From: an uncultured Synergistia bacterium
GTDB lineage: Bacteria; Eremiobacterota; SpSt-956; JAKJGF01
Direction: 5' to 3'
NCBI GenBank assembly: GCA_937888925.1
Contig: CALARM010001206.1
Span: 1 to 10,172, forward strand
DNA length: 10,172 nt
The translations under genes were made by a program, and so were the position numbers. Each line of letters starts with the position of its first letter. The first letter of the stretch is position 1. Of this stretch, positions 1 to 6,271 are shown piece by piece. The notes below the pieces were generated by a model. That model was not told the DNA's origin and did not search any database. It was given only the letters and a program-made list of their open reading frames with translations.

Positions 1-1043
1 GAGTTAATGCCTGTGAGATTGATTAAACCTTCATGTTCTCCTCTTTCTTTTTTTATGATAAAATCTTTTGCTTTTTCCCCCGGCCCCTGCAGATGTGGCC
101 GGATACCTGACATGTCAGGCGATAGATCTTCTTTTTTTATAAAAGGAAGAAAGTCTTTCGTACTTTCATAAAAATCTTCCAGATGGTCTGCATTTACAGA
201 ATAATCTATTTCATTTACATAATATGCATTCGGTCCGAGTTTGAACCCCCCTTTGAGATCCACTACGCTGTGTATGCCGAGGCTTACCAGATCATGGTGA
301 GGAGAAGGATATACAAGGCCCCTGATAAATCTGTATTTTCCGTTTCCTACAGAGAAATATTCACCTTTGCAGTAATGCAGTTTATAATCAAGACCTGCCA
401 TAGAAGCTACATGGCCGCTGAAAAGACCTGCCGAATTTATAACCGTTCTGCTGAAGATTCTGGTTTTCTCTCCGTTCTGTTCCTGAATTTCACAGATCCA
501 TCGTCCCCTGTCTTTACAGAGGCCCGCAAGAGGAGTATTGTAGCTTACCATTACATTATTTCTTTCTGCCTTTGCCAGAAAATAAAGCATAAGACTGTGG
601 CTGTCTATAATCCCTGTAGAAGGTGAATGGAGAGTACAGATGGTATTTATAAATGGTTCTATTTTTTTTACATCCTTCTCATCCAGAAATTTCAAATCTG
701 TAACCCCGTTGGCTTCTGCCTGTTTCTTTAAGTGTTCCAGAGACGGAATTTCGTGGTCTTTTACGGCAACAATCAGTTTTCCGCATTTTTTGTGAGGTAT
801 ATTATGTTTCCTGCAGGTCTCATAGAGCAGTTCTCTGCCTTCAACACAGAGTTTTGCTTTAAGGCTGTCTGTGGAATAATAAATACCGGCATGTATTACT
901 TCACTGTTACGGCTTGAAGTTTCGTGCCCGAATTTTTTATTTTTTTCCAGAAGTAATACGGACTGACCTGTCTGTGAGAGTTCAGCCGCAATGGCAAGTC
1001 CTACTACTCCCGCACCCACTATTGTAATATCGAATTGTTCCAT
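1..1043 (-). CDS. FAD-dependent oxidoreductase, L-2-hydroxyglutarate oxidase-like (C-terminus cut by window edge)
   Basis: The reverse strand reads open from an ATG at 1043 to the window edge, giving 347 residues without a stop. Residues 5-33 form an N-terminal Rossmann FAD-binding motif with GAGVVG at 10-15 and a ribose-binding Glu at 33. Then come TSSRNSEVIHAGIYY (about 42-56), LKAKLCVEGRELL, CGKLIVAV (87-94), a late NSAGL FAD segment (203-207) and LGPNA (269-273). These follow the L2HGDH/LhgO branch of the DAO family, which oxidises 2-hydroxy acids with FAD. The usual length is about 400 residues, so some tens of residues lie off the window. The exact substrate is not provable: the branch with TSSRN differs from TGHN in characterised LhgO. 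No SD is visible before the ATG, where a heptamer repeat lies instead. It lies 57 bases downstream of the ATP-grasp gene on the same strand, so cotranscription is likely. Confidence 0.85.
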   Translation of the reverse strand, partial: MEQFDITIVGAGVVGLAIAAELSQTGQSVLLLEKNKKFGHETSSRNSEVIHAGIYYSTDSLKAKLCVEGRELLYETCRKHNIPHKKCGKLIVAVKDHEIPSLEHLKKQAEANGVTDLKFLDEKDVKKIEPFINTICTLHSPSTGIIDSHSLMLYFLAKAERNNVMVSYNTPLAGLCKDRGRWICEIQEQNGEKTRIFSRTVINSAGLFSGHVASMAGLDYKLHYCKGEYFSVGNGKYRFIRGLVYPSPHHDLVSLGIHSVVDLKGGFKLGPNAYYVNEIDYSVNADHLEDFYESTKDFLPFIKKEDLSPDMSGIRPHLQGPGEKAKDFIIKKERGEHEGLINLTGIN

Positions 1044-1059
1044 AAAATTGTAATAAGCG

Positions 1060-1094
1060 ACGCGTCACGCATTACGCGTCACGCGTCACGAATT
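1060..1094. repeat. Heptamer tandem repeat, ACGCGTY type, five units
   Basis: Five consecutive 7-base units match the consensus ACGCGTC/T, with a degenerate second unit (ACGCATT) and a degenerate last unit (ACGAATT). The array fills most of the 57-base gap between the two minus-strand genes, and occupies the place where an SD for the oxidoreductase would be expected. The same unit recurs in the same orientation at 7072-7092. The period of seven resembles the short tandemly repeated repetitive (STRR) sequences known from cyanobacteria, although the unit differs. Confidence 0.85.
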
Positions 1095-1100
1095 TAAGAC

Positions 1101-2552
1101 TTATTTATAAATAACGGTTGTAAGATATTCCTTTGCATTTGCCCTGAAGATATTATCCATCATATCTTTGTAATAGTGATAGAATCTTTCCTGTTCCCCT
1201 TCAGGGAAATCACTCATTTCAATGGCATATGCTATTATTTCATCAAAATGTTTGTCATAAAACTCTACCATTTTATCTTCTATGTCAGGGAAGTTCTTTT
1301 CACAGAAATCATTGAATTTTTCAATCTCAAAGTATTCCTTGCTCAGTTTTACCTGATGATTATATTTTTCAATCTGAGGAACAGAAGGATCGTTTAATAT
1401 TTTCAGATATTTGTTCTGTTCCATGTCTATGCGCATGTCTTTTTCCGTAACGGCACAGTAGGATACCCATTTTACAAGGGCACATATGAGCCATGGGAAA
1501 TGTACATGGAGTGACGTAAAGTTGCTGTCAGGGCATGCATTCGCAAAATCTATGGGATGGATGCTGCCGTCTTTTATAAGTGCTTCAAATGAATTATATG
1601 TCCATCTGTAATAGGCATTTATAAATAATACATAATTGATTGTTCTGTCGCATACGTCTTTATCCAGTTTTAATTTTGCCGGACTGTAATGTTCATGAAG
1701 CGGTTTATCAGGCTGAAATTCCATGGGAAGAACCTGAGGTCCTATGGCCATACATCGGACAAAATTATCGTAATTTTCTATTGCTTCCTGGAGATGGAAC
1801 GATTTGCTTCCTGTCTGATCATACTGATAATAGAGCTCATCCATACTGTGTACTTTAAAGACCTCACTGCCGCCCCCTCCGAAGGCTTTCTTTAAAAATA
1901 GAGGAAACTGGCCTTTGAATTCTTTTTCTACTGTTTCAAGAAGATAATTGCCTTTACAGTAGAATTGATCGTACATAATTTTATTCTTTTTCTTCCACCT
2001 GATTGTTCTTTCCATTTTTTTGTTTACTTCTTCCCAGTCTATGTGACGCCTGTGTTCATCCCATCCGAATTTTGTATTGCCTATGATCAGTTCCTGCTCA
2101 TATTCCCATAACTGCTGTTTTTCCTGTTCTTCAGTATAGGGTCTGAACTGGGGCAGTAATACTGTGACAGGCAATCTGTCAGAAGGATGAAGGGCTCTGG
2201 TGATCAAATCATAAGTGGCATGTTTGTCATGGGTATGGAAAGTATTACTGTGATTTGCTATTCTCATCTGGCAGTTTATTGCCTGCTGGGCAAAAAACTT
2301 GTAATAATCGTTCCAGTGAACAGTTCTATCTACGATAAAATCGCTTTCATCGTTTAATCTGGCTCCTGCTCTGAGAGGTTTTGCAACAATTCTTCCCAGT
2401 TCAAGTTTATATTTGTCTTTTTTGTAAGTTATTACAGGATCCAGGAAATTGAGAAAATTCATCATTGCTGCTCTCATGCTCCAATCATAAGAAGCCATAA
2501 TATTGATTTTTTTTACCTTATAACTCATAATCTTCCGGTGATTAAGTGCCAT
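1101..2552 (-). CDS. ATP-grasp-fold protein of unknown substrate
   Basis: A 483-residue soluble protein with no signal peptide or membrane segment. It looks like an ATP-grasp ligase. The segment [13 protein letters not shown] (105-117) resembles a pre-ATP domain. [19 protein letters not shown] (216-233) has the Lys plus glycine-rich nucleotide loop, LQEAIE (254-259) has a hinge-like acidic patch, R266 follows, and [11 protein letters not shown] (332-342) has Asp335 and Asn338 placed like metal-binding residues. ATP-grasp enzymes usually join a carboxylate to an amine or thiol through an acyl phosphate. The substrate cannot be named. The C-terminal 110 residues are charged and probably helical. 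The ATG at 2552 directly follows an in-frame TGA. The SD GGAGGGG (2569-2575) sits 16 bases upstream, which is far, so Met9 (2528) or Met19 (2498) could also be used. The neighbouring gene downstream is an oxidoreductase. Confidence 0.75.
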   Translation of the reverse strand: MALNHRKIMSYKVKKINIMASYDWSMRAAMMNFLNFLDPVITYKKDKYKLELGRIVAKPLRAGARLNDESDFIVDRTVHWNDYYKFFAQQAINCQMRIANHSNTFHTHDKHATYDLITRALHPSDRLPVTVLLPQFRPYTEEQEKQQLWEYEQELIIGNTKFGWDEHRRHIDWEEVNKKMERTIRWKKKNKIMYDQFYCKGNYLLETVEKEFKGQFPLFLKKAFGGGGSEVFKVHSMDELYYQYDQTGSKSFHLQEAIENYDNFVRCMAIGPQVLPMEFQPDKPLHEHYSPAKLKLDKDVCDRTINYVLFINAYYRWTYNSFEALIKDGSIHPIDFANACPDSNFTSLHVHFPWLICALVKWVSYCAVTEKDMRIDMEQNKYLKILNDPSVPQIEKYNHQVKLSKEYFEIEKFNDFCEKNFPDIEDKMVEFYDKHFDEIIAYAIEMSDFPEGEQERFYHYYKDMMDNIFRANAKEYLTTVIYK

Positions 2553-2791
2553 TCAGGCACAAACCACTCCCCTCCTTTTTATTTGATTTTTCTATAGCTT
2601 CTACAGAACTATTAGAAAATCCTTCATGTTTATAAGTTCATTATATGGTTCATATGTTTGATATTCAGATGGGCTAATTTGTATAGAGGTCCCTGTAAAA
2701 ACGAAACATACTTTATATATTAAGATTTTTATGGAAGACCTTTACGAATCTCATCACTGACTGACATAACCCGGTGGCAACAACAAAGAAT

Positions 2792-2805
2792 AAGAACCTG
2801 TTCTT
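2792..2805. promoter_or_regulatory. Short perfect inverted repeat upstream of the parA promoter
   Basis: AAGAAC-CT-GTTCTT is a 6-bp perfect palindrome with a two-base centre, 32 bases upstream of the parA -35 box and directly abutting the dispersed repeat at 2806. It could be an operator for a dimeric regulator. The two-base centre argues against the Gram-positive LexA box, which has GAAC-N4-GTTC. Function is inference. Confidence 0.35.
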
Positions 2806-2834
2806 CCCTTCACACTTCACGATTCTCATATAAA
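2806..2834 (-). repeat. Dispersed intergenic repeat, copy A (GTGAAGR heptamer type)
   Basis: Read on the minus strand, this 29-base segment matches 5555-5583 on the plus strand at 28 of 29 positions. It consists of TTTATATGAGAATC followed by two GTGAAG-type heptamers. It ends just 3 bases before the -35 box of the parA promoter. Confidence 0.85.
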
Positions 2835-2837
2835 TTC

Positions 2838-2866
2838 TTGACTGCTATTATAAAATGCTATATACT
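2838..2866 (+). promoter_or_regulatory. Sigma-70-type promoter of parAB
   Basis: A -35 box TTGACT (2838-2843) and a -10 box TATACT (2861-2866) are separated by 17 bases, each one mismatch from consensus. Transcription would begin near 2873, giving an AT-rich leader of about 100 bases before parA. Confidence 0.75.
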
Positions 2867-2966
2867 ATTTTGAACATATAAATAAGGTGAATTTTTTAGA
2901 AAAATTTTTATAGTTCATAATATATATTTAAATAGCCTTTAAATAAAGAGCCAAAATTAAAAGAAC

Positions 2967-2972
2967 AGGGTG
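2967..2972 (+). promoter_or_regulatory. Ribosome binding site that decides the parA start
   Basis: AGGGTG lies only 2 bases before the ATG at 2975 but 8 bases before the ATG at 2981. The spacing, and the typical Soj start MGKIIAIANQKGG, both favour 2981. Confidence 0.7.
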
Positions 2973-2980
2973 AAATGTTT

Positions 2981-3742
2981 ATGGGAAAAATTATAGCTAT
3001 TGCAAATCAAAAAGGCGGTGTCGGGAAAAGTACTACTGCTGTTAATCTGAGTGCCTGTCTTGCCATGGAAGGAAAAAAGGTTCTTCTGGTTGATATTGAC
3101 CCGCAGGGCAATGCTACAAGTGGTCTTGGTATTGAAAAACATAAAATTAAAAACTGCATTTATGATGTACTTGTAAATCAGATGACTGTCGAAGATGTCA
3201 TAAAAAAGACAGAAGTGGAGAACCTCTGTATGGTACCTTCCACGATAAGACTTGCAGGAGCAGAGGTAGAACTTGTGTCAAGGCTTGCAAGGGAAACAAT
3301 ACTTTTAAAGAGTTTGAAGAGCTTTAACAACGGTTATGATTATATACTTCTTGATTGTCCTCCCTCCCTGGGAATACTTACAATGAACAGTCTTACTGCT
3401 TCCGACTTTGTTCTCATACCGATACAATGTGAATTTTATGCCCTCGAAGGTGTGAGGCAGTTAGAAGATATTATTAAAATGGTAAAAAGACATGTTAACC
3501 AGAACCTTGAAATAGGGGGAGTAATTCTTACCATGTTTGACCCCAGAACAAACCTCTCCCATCAGGTGGCAGAAGAAGTAAAAAAGTATTTCGGTAAAAA
3601 AGTATTTGAAAGTATTATACCGAGAAATGTCCGTCTCAGCGAAGCTCCTAGTCATGGTCAGCCCATTAGTATTTATGCCCCCACGTCCAAAGGAGCTGAA
3701 GCATATACGAAACTGGCTCTGGAGGTGCTCAATCTTGAGTAA
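2981..3742 (+). CDS. parA: Chromosome-partitioning ATPase ParA (Soj)
   Basis: ParA/Soj is a deviant Walker ATPase that dimerises on ATP, binds nucleoid DNA and moves ParB-parS complexes. The 253-residue protein starts almost at the deviant Walker A motif KGGVGKST (11-18), with signature Lys11 and Lys16. The A' segment LLVDIDPQGN (35-44) and Walker B YILLDCPP (121-128) follow, then the conserved C-terminal stretch PRNVRLSEAPSHGQPI (214-229). There is no N-terminal helix-turn-helix, which fits the chromosomal type Ia/Soj form rather than large plasmid ParAs. The start at 2981 is preferred over the ATG at 2975 because of SD spacing. The stop overlaps the TTG start of parB by 8 bases, so the two are translationally coupled. 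The rsmG/mnmG genes often found beside parAB are absent from the window. Confidence 0.95.
   Translation: MGKIIAIANQKGGVGKSTTAVNLSACLAMEGKKVLLVDIDPQGNATSGLGIEKHKIKNCIYDVLVNQMTVEDVIKKTEVENLCMVPSTIRLAGAEVELVSRLARETILLKSLKSFNNGYDYILLDCPPSLGILTMNSLTASDFVLIPIQCEFYALEGVRQLEDIIKMVKRHVNQNLEIGGVILTMFDPRTNLSHQVAEEVKKYFGKKVFESIIPRNVRLSEAPSHGQPISIYAPTSKGAEAYTKLALEVLNLE
3721..3727 (+). promoter_or_regulatory. Ribosome binding site for the parB TTG start
   Basis: GGAGGTG inside the parA 3' end lies 7 bases before a TTG at 3735. It is the only strong SD in the area and fixes the parB start, since no suitable ATG exists near the conserved SKKGLGKGLG N-terminus. Confidence 0.85.
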
Positions 3743-4619
3743 AAAAGGACTTGGTAAAGGGCTTGGAGCTATATTTTCACAGGTTGATATAACATCTTCA
3801 GAAGAAGAAGGGATAGCCCTGATTGACATAGATGAAATAACCCCCAATCCCTACCAGCCGAGAAAAGATTTTGATGAAGAAGAACTGCAAAACCTTGCGG
3901 TTTCTATAAAAGAACATGGCCTGATACAGCCTGTAGTAGTGGTAAAAGAAGGTGACCTTTATAACCTTGTTGTGGGAGAAAGAAGATGGAGAGCAGCCAG
4001 AATAGCAGGTTTATCTAAAATTCCTGCTTTAATAAAGAAAAAAGAAGAAGTGCGCCTTCTGGAAATGGCTATTGTAGAAAATATTCAGAGGGAAAATTTG
4101 AATCCCCTGGAAGAAGCAGAAGCTTTCGGACAGCTTCTTGAAGAATTCGGATTAACACAGGAACAGCTTGCCGTAAAGGTAGGAAAAAATCGTTCTACTG
4201 TGGCAAATATTCTCAGATTGCTTAATTTACCTGCAGAAGTGAAGGAAATTTTGAGAAAAGGCCTTATTTCGTCAGGACATGCAAGAGCTATTCTTATGCT
4301 GGACAGAGAAGATGCGCAGATATTATTCTGTGAGAAGATTATAAGAGAAGGGCTTTCCGTAAGACAGGCTGAAGAACTCGCAGGTAATAAAGATAGAGAG
4401 AAAAAGAAAAAAATAACTAAAGTTTGTAAAACTGTAGAGGTTATGGATATACAGGAAAATTTGCAGAAATTGTTTGGAACCAGGGTAGAAATAAAGCACA
4501 AAGAAAAAGTAAATAAAGGTAAAATAGAAATATCCTATTATTCTCTGGACGATCTGAACAGATTGCTGGATATGATGGCAACACTTGCTTCGGATGGGGC
4601 TATGGAAGATATGCTTTGA
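3735..4619 (+). CDS. parB: Chromosome-partitioning protein ParB (Spo0J), CTP-dependent DNA clamp
   Basis: ParB loads at parS, spreads as a CTP-gated sliding clamp and stimulates ParA. From the TTG at 3735 the protein is 294 residues and begins SKKGLGKGLGAIF, the basic N-terminal ParA-activating peptide typical of the family. The N-terminal CTPase domain shows NPYQPR (38-43), GERRWRAARIAG (81-92) and ENIQRENLNPLEEA (115-128). The parS-binding helix-turn-helix is LTQEQLAVKVGKNRSTVANILRLL (about 140-163). A lysine-rich linker (220-229) leads to a C-terminal dimerisation domain ending in LDDLNRLLDMM. The reading frame is open upstream to 3606, but that part overlaps parA and lacks the family N-terminus. 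No parS is present in this window, so it must lie elsewhere near the origin. Confidence 0.95.
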   Translation: MSKKGLGKGLGAIFSQVDITSSEEEGIALIDIDEITPNPYQPRKDFDEEELQNLAVSIKEHGLIQPVVVVKEGDLYNLVVGERRWRAARIAGLSKIPALIKKKEEVRLLEMAIVENIQRENLNPLEEAEAFGQLLEEFGLTQEQLAVKVGKNRSTVANILRLLNLPAEVKEILRKGLISSGHARAILMLDREDAQILFCEKIIREGLSVRQAEELAGNKDREKKKKITKVCKTVEVMDIQENLQKLFGTRVEIKHKEKVNKGKIEISYYSLDDLNRLLDMMATLASDGAMEDML

Positions 4620-4650
4620 AACTTCGGTTTTATTTATTGAGAGGATGATT

Positions 4651-5550
4651 ATGTTGATTAAAAGATTATTTTTTTGTATTATTATAATGATAATGATAGT
4701 TTTTCCGGGATGTAAAAATGGAGGAGACACAGCACCTACTCCGGTTCCGGAAAAAACAGTCAGTGCTGTGACTCCTGCGGTAATTGAGAAAAAGAACCCT
4801 TTAAAGGATGAGGATAAAAAAGAAATAACAGAATTACTGGACCTTTATTACGGAGCAATACAGTCAGAAGATTATGAAAAAGCTTTAAGTCTTATGACAG
4901 ATGCAGCACAGAAATACTATGGTACAGTTGAAAATTTTAAAAGTACTTTTGTAGTTCCCGGTATTGTAATAAAAGATTATAAATTATTAAAGGTAGATGG
5001 CAGTGAAGATGGGAAAGCCGATAAAGCAATAGCTGAAAGTGTTATAACCTACACTGTTACAGGCGTATTTTCCGACACTCCTGTTGAAAATACTGAAACA
5101 AAAAGAGATGGAGTTACCATGGAAAAAGGTACATGGAAGGTTAATGTGAAATTTGGCCCTTACAGATGTTTGGACGTAAATAAAGAATCCGAAAAATATG
5201 ATTTACTGGTAAAGGTTCATGCTATAGACATATATCCTGATTATGTTACTGTAAATGTATCTTTTAAAAATAAAGGGAAAGAGGATATATGTATATTACC
5301 TTATAATAAACTGACAACCCTTACATGTGACGGCAAAAATGTTTTTCCTACAGTGGATCTGCCTTTTGCCCTGGACAGTAATCTCTATAAAGGAGTAACG
5401 ATACCGGGAGGAAAACTTATGCCGGGATTTATAAACTTTAACGGCATACTTGGTACCGGCACAAAGAAGCTTGATTTGAAAATAGATGGGAATTTGAATC
5501 CTGTTAAAAAAGCGAAATTTACAATTGAACTGAAAGACATAAAGTTGTAA
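4651..5550 (+). CDS. Predicted lipoprotein with NTF2-like and Ig-like (DUF4352-like) regions
   Basis: A 299-residue protein with a short basic start, a very hydrophobic stretch (6-19) and a lipobox-like FPGC ending in Cys21, so it is probably lipid-anchored outside the cytoplasmic membrane. A Pro/Thr-rich linker (27-50) follows. Residues 54-100 (ITELLDLYYGAIQSEDYEKAL) resemble an NTF2/SnoaL-like alpha-beta domain. Residues 183-299 form a beta-rich domain with VTVNVSFKNKGKEDI and IPGGKLMPGFINF, resembling the DUF4352 type of extracellular Ig fold. GAGAGGA (4639-4645) places the start at the ATG at 4651; the in-frame ATG at 4645 overlaps the SD. It begins 31 bases after parB with no terminator between, so it may be cotranscribed with parAB. 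Function is unknown; the domain matches are by eye only. Confidence 0.8.
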   Translation: MLIKRLFFCIIIMIMIVFPGCKNGGDTAPTPVPEKTVSAVTPAVIEKKNPLKDEDKKEITELLDLYYGAIQSEDYEKALSLMTDAAQKYYGTVENFKSTFVVPGIVIKDYKLLKVDGSEDGKADKAIAESVITYTVTGVFSDTPVENTETKRDGVTMEKGTWKVNVKFGPYRCLDVNKESEKYDLLVKVHAIDIYPDYVTVNVSFKNKGKEDICILPYNKLTTLTCDGKNVFPTVDLPFALDSNLYKGVTIPGGKLMPGFINFNGILGTGTKKLDLKIDGNLNPVKKAKFTIELKDIKL

Positions 5551-5554
5551 AATA

Positions 5555-5583
5555 TTTATATGAGAATCGTGAAGAGTGAAGGG
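5555..5583 (+). repeat. Dispersed intergenic repeat, copy B
   Basis: This is the plus-strand partner of 2806-2834 (28 of 29 bases identical). It begins 4 bases after the stop codon of the first lipoprotein gene, and its heptamers continue to 5589. Confidence 0.85.
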
Positions 5584-5589
5584 TGAAGA
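5569..5589. repeat. Heptamer tandem repeat, GTGAAGR type, three units
   Basis: Three consecutive units read GTGAAGA, GTGAAGG and GTGAAGA. The array overlaps dispersed repeat copy B. Related units occur at 2806-2820 (opposite strand) and at 9717-9730 in the pth 3' end. Confidence 0.8.
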
Positions 5590-5614
5590 GAGGAACATAT
5601 TATCATTTTTCGTT

Positions 5615-5631
5615 ATGACCGAACCGGTCAT
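5615..5631. promoter_or_regulatory. Palindrome upstream of the second lipoprotein gene
   Basis: ATGACCG-AAC-CGGTCAT is a perfect 7-bp inverted repeat with a 3-base centre, 22 bases before the SD of the second lipoprotein gene. It could be an operator or a small hairpin in the transcript. No T-run follows, so it is unlikely to be a terminator. It also lies inside the second half of a degenerate dispersed element (see findings). Confidence 0.4.
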
Positions 5632-5666
5632 GGATGTTAGTAATAATATATTAAGGAGGGGAGATT

Positions 5667-6155
5667 ATGAAAAAAATAGCAATCACTTTTATATTGCTCA
5701 TGACCTGTTTCTTAATATCATGTAAAAATAATTCTCTGCCTGAAGTAACGGTAGACAGGGCAAAATTCGAAGGTAAGATCATGTCTGTCGATAAGGTAGT
5801 TTATTTAGAGGCAGAGCCTTTTTTGAAAAAACTCCGCTTAACTCCTTCCCTTGAAGGAGGGAAGATACGTTCAGGTTATGACGAAATAGATAAGAAAATT
5901 GAAAAATATTACCTGAAGAAAGACGGTGTTATTTACATAGCAGCTTTAGATGTGTCAAAAGCACTTGGTGCTACAGGCACATTTATGGCCGAATACAATA
6001 CTCTCAGTATAAATACTGCAAATATGCCACCTCTTCCCGTTAAAAAACAGGGGGGAGCTTCTACCGGTGACGGTGCAAATCAACTAAATCCGGGGCACTA
6101 TATAAACAGGGCAGTTGATGCCACAAAACAGGTAGATCAGTTTCAGAATCAGTGA
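5667..6155 (+). CDS. Small predicted lipoprotein of unknown function
   Basis: A 162-residue protein beginning MKKIAITFILLMTCFLISC, a lipoprotein signal peptide with lipobox LISC and lipidated Cys19. The strong SD AAGGAGGGG (5653-5661) lies 5 bases before the ATG. The mature part has VVYLEAEPFLKKLRL (44-58) and VIYIAALDVSKALGATGTF (88-106). Their spacing resembles the two halves of a copper-amine-oxidase-N-type surface (stalk) domain, but the match is weak. The last 45 residues are Pro/Gly/Gln/Asn-rich and probably disordered. It follows the first lipoprotein gene by 116 bases, a gap filled by repeats and a palindrome, so it may or may not be in the same transcript. No function can be assigned. 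Confidence 0.8.
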   Translation: MKKIAITFILLMTCFLISCKNNSLPEVTVDRAKFEGKIMSVDKVVYLEAEPFLKKLRLTPSLEGGKIRSGYDEIDKKIEKYYLKKDGVIYIAALDVSKALGATGTFMAEYNTLSINTANMPPLPVKKQGGASTGDGANQLNPGHYINRAVDATKQVDQFQNQ

Positions 6156-6163
6156 TTGATCAA

Positions 6164-6220
6164 AAAAGACATATGAAAAAGCAGACTGTAATAGATAAAA
6201 AGTCCGGTCATATGGCTTTT
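6164..6220. terminator. Probable bidirectional terminator between convergent genes
   Basis: AAAAGACATATGA (6164-6176) pairs with TCATATGGCTTTT (6208-6220) with one mismatch in 13, around a 31-base loop. A T-run bounds the stem on each strand: four T on the plus strand and six on the minus strand (complement of 6162-6167). It lies between the second lipoprotein gene (plus) and the peptidase gene (minus). The long loop lowers confidence. Confidence 0.5.
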
Positions 6221-6271
6221 ATGGAAGAAGAATTTTAGATATAAAAGTTCGGTTGTATACAGGGAGACGAA

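Larger units (their letters stand above)
2553..2974. other. Divergent intergenic region between the ATP-grasp gene and parA
   Basis: This 422-base AT-rich stretch has no convincing gene. It holds the parA promoter, a 14-base inverted repeat, and one copy of a dispersed repeat, each listed separately. On the minus strand a TATAAT lies at 2640-2645, about 90 bases before the ATP-grasp start, but no good -35 box accompanies it. No parS site (consensus TGTTTCACGTGAAACA) was found here. The region 2871-2960 is very AT-rich and forms the parA leader, with no recognised riboswitch. Confidence 0.7.

Noticed and set aside
183..626. Plus-strand open frame of 147 residues
   Set aside because: It lies antisense within the FAD oxidoreductase, whose family motifs are clear; its own translation has no recognisable domain and is rich in Cys/Tyr/Ile as shadows often are.
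1060..1094. CRISPR array
   Set aside because: Units are 7 bases in direct tandem without spacers, and no cas gene is present.
3606..3734. Extended N-terminus for parB
   Set aside because: It overlaps coding parA sequence, has no SD, and the conserved ParB N-terminus begins at the TTG at 3735.
2806..5583. Composite transposon or insertion sequence bounded by inverted repeats
   Set aside because: The enclosed genes are parA, parB and a lipoprotein; there is no transposase, and similar repeats occur in other gaps.
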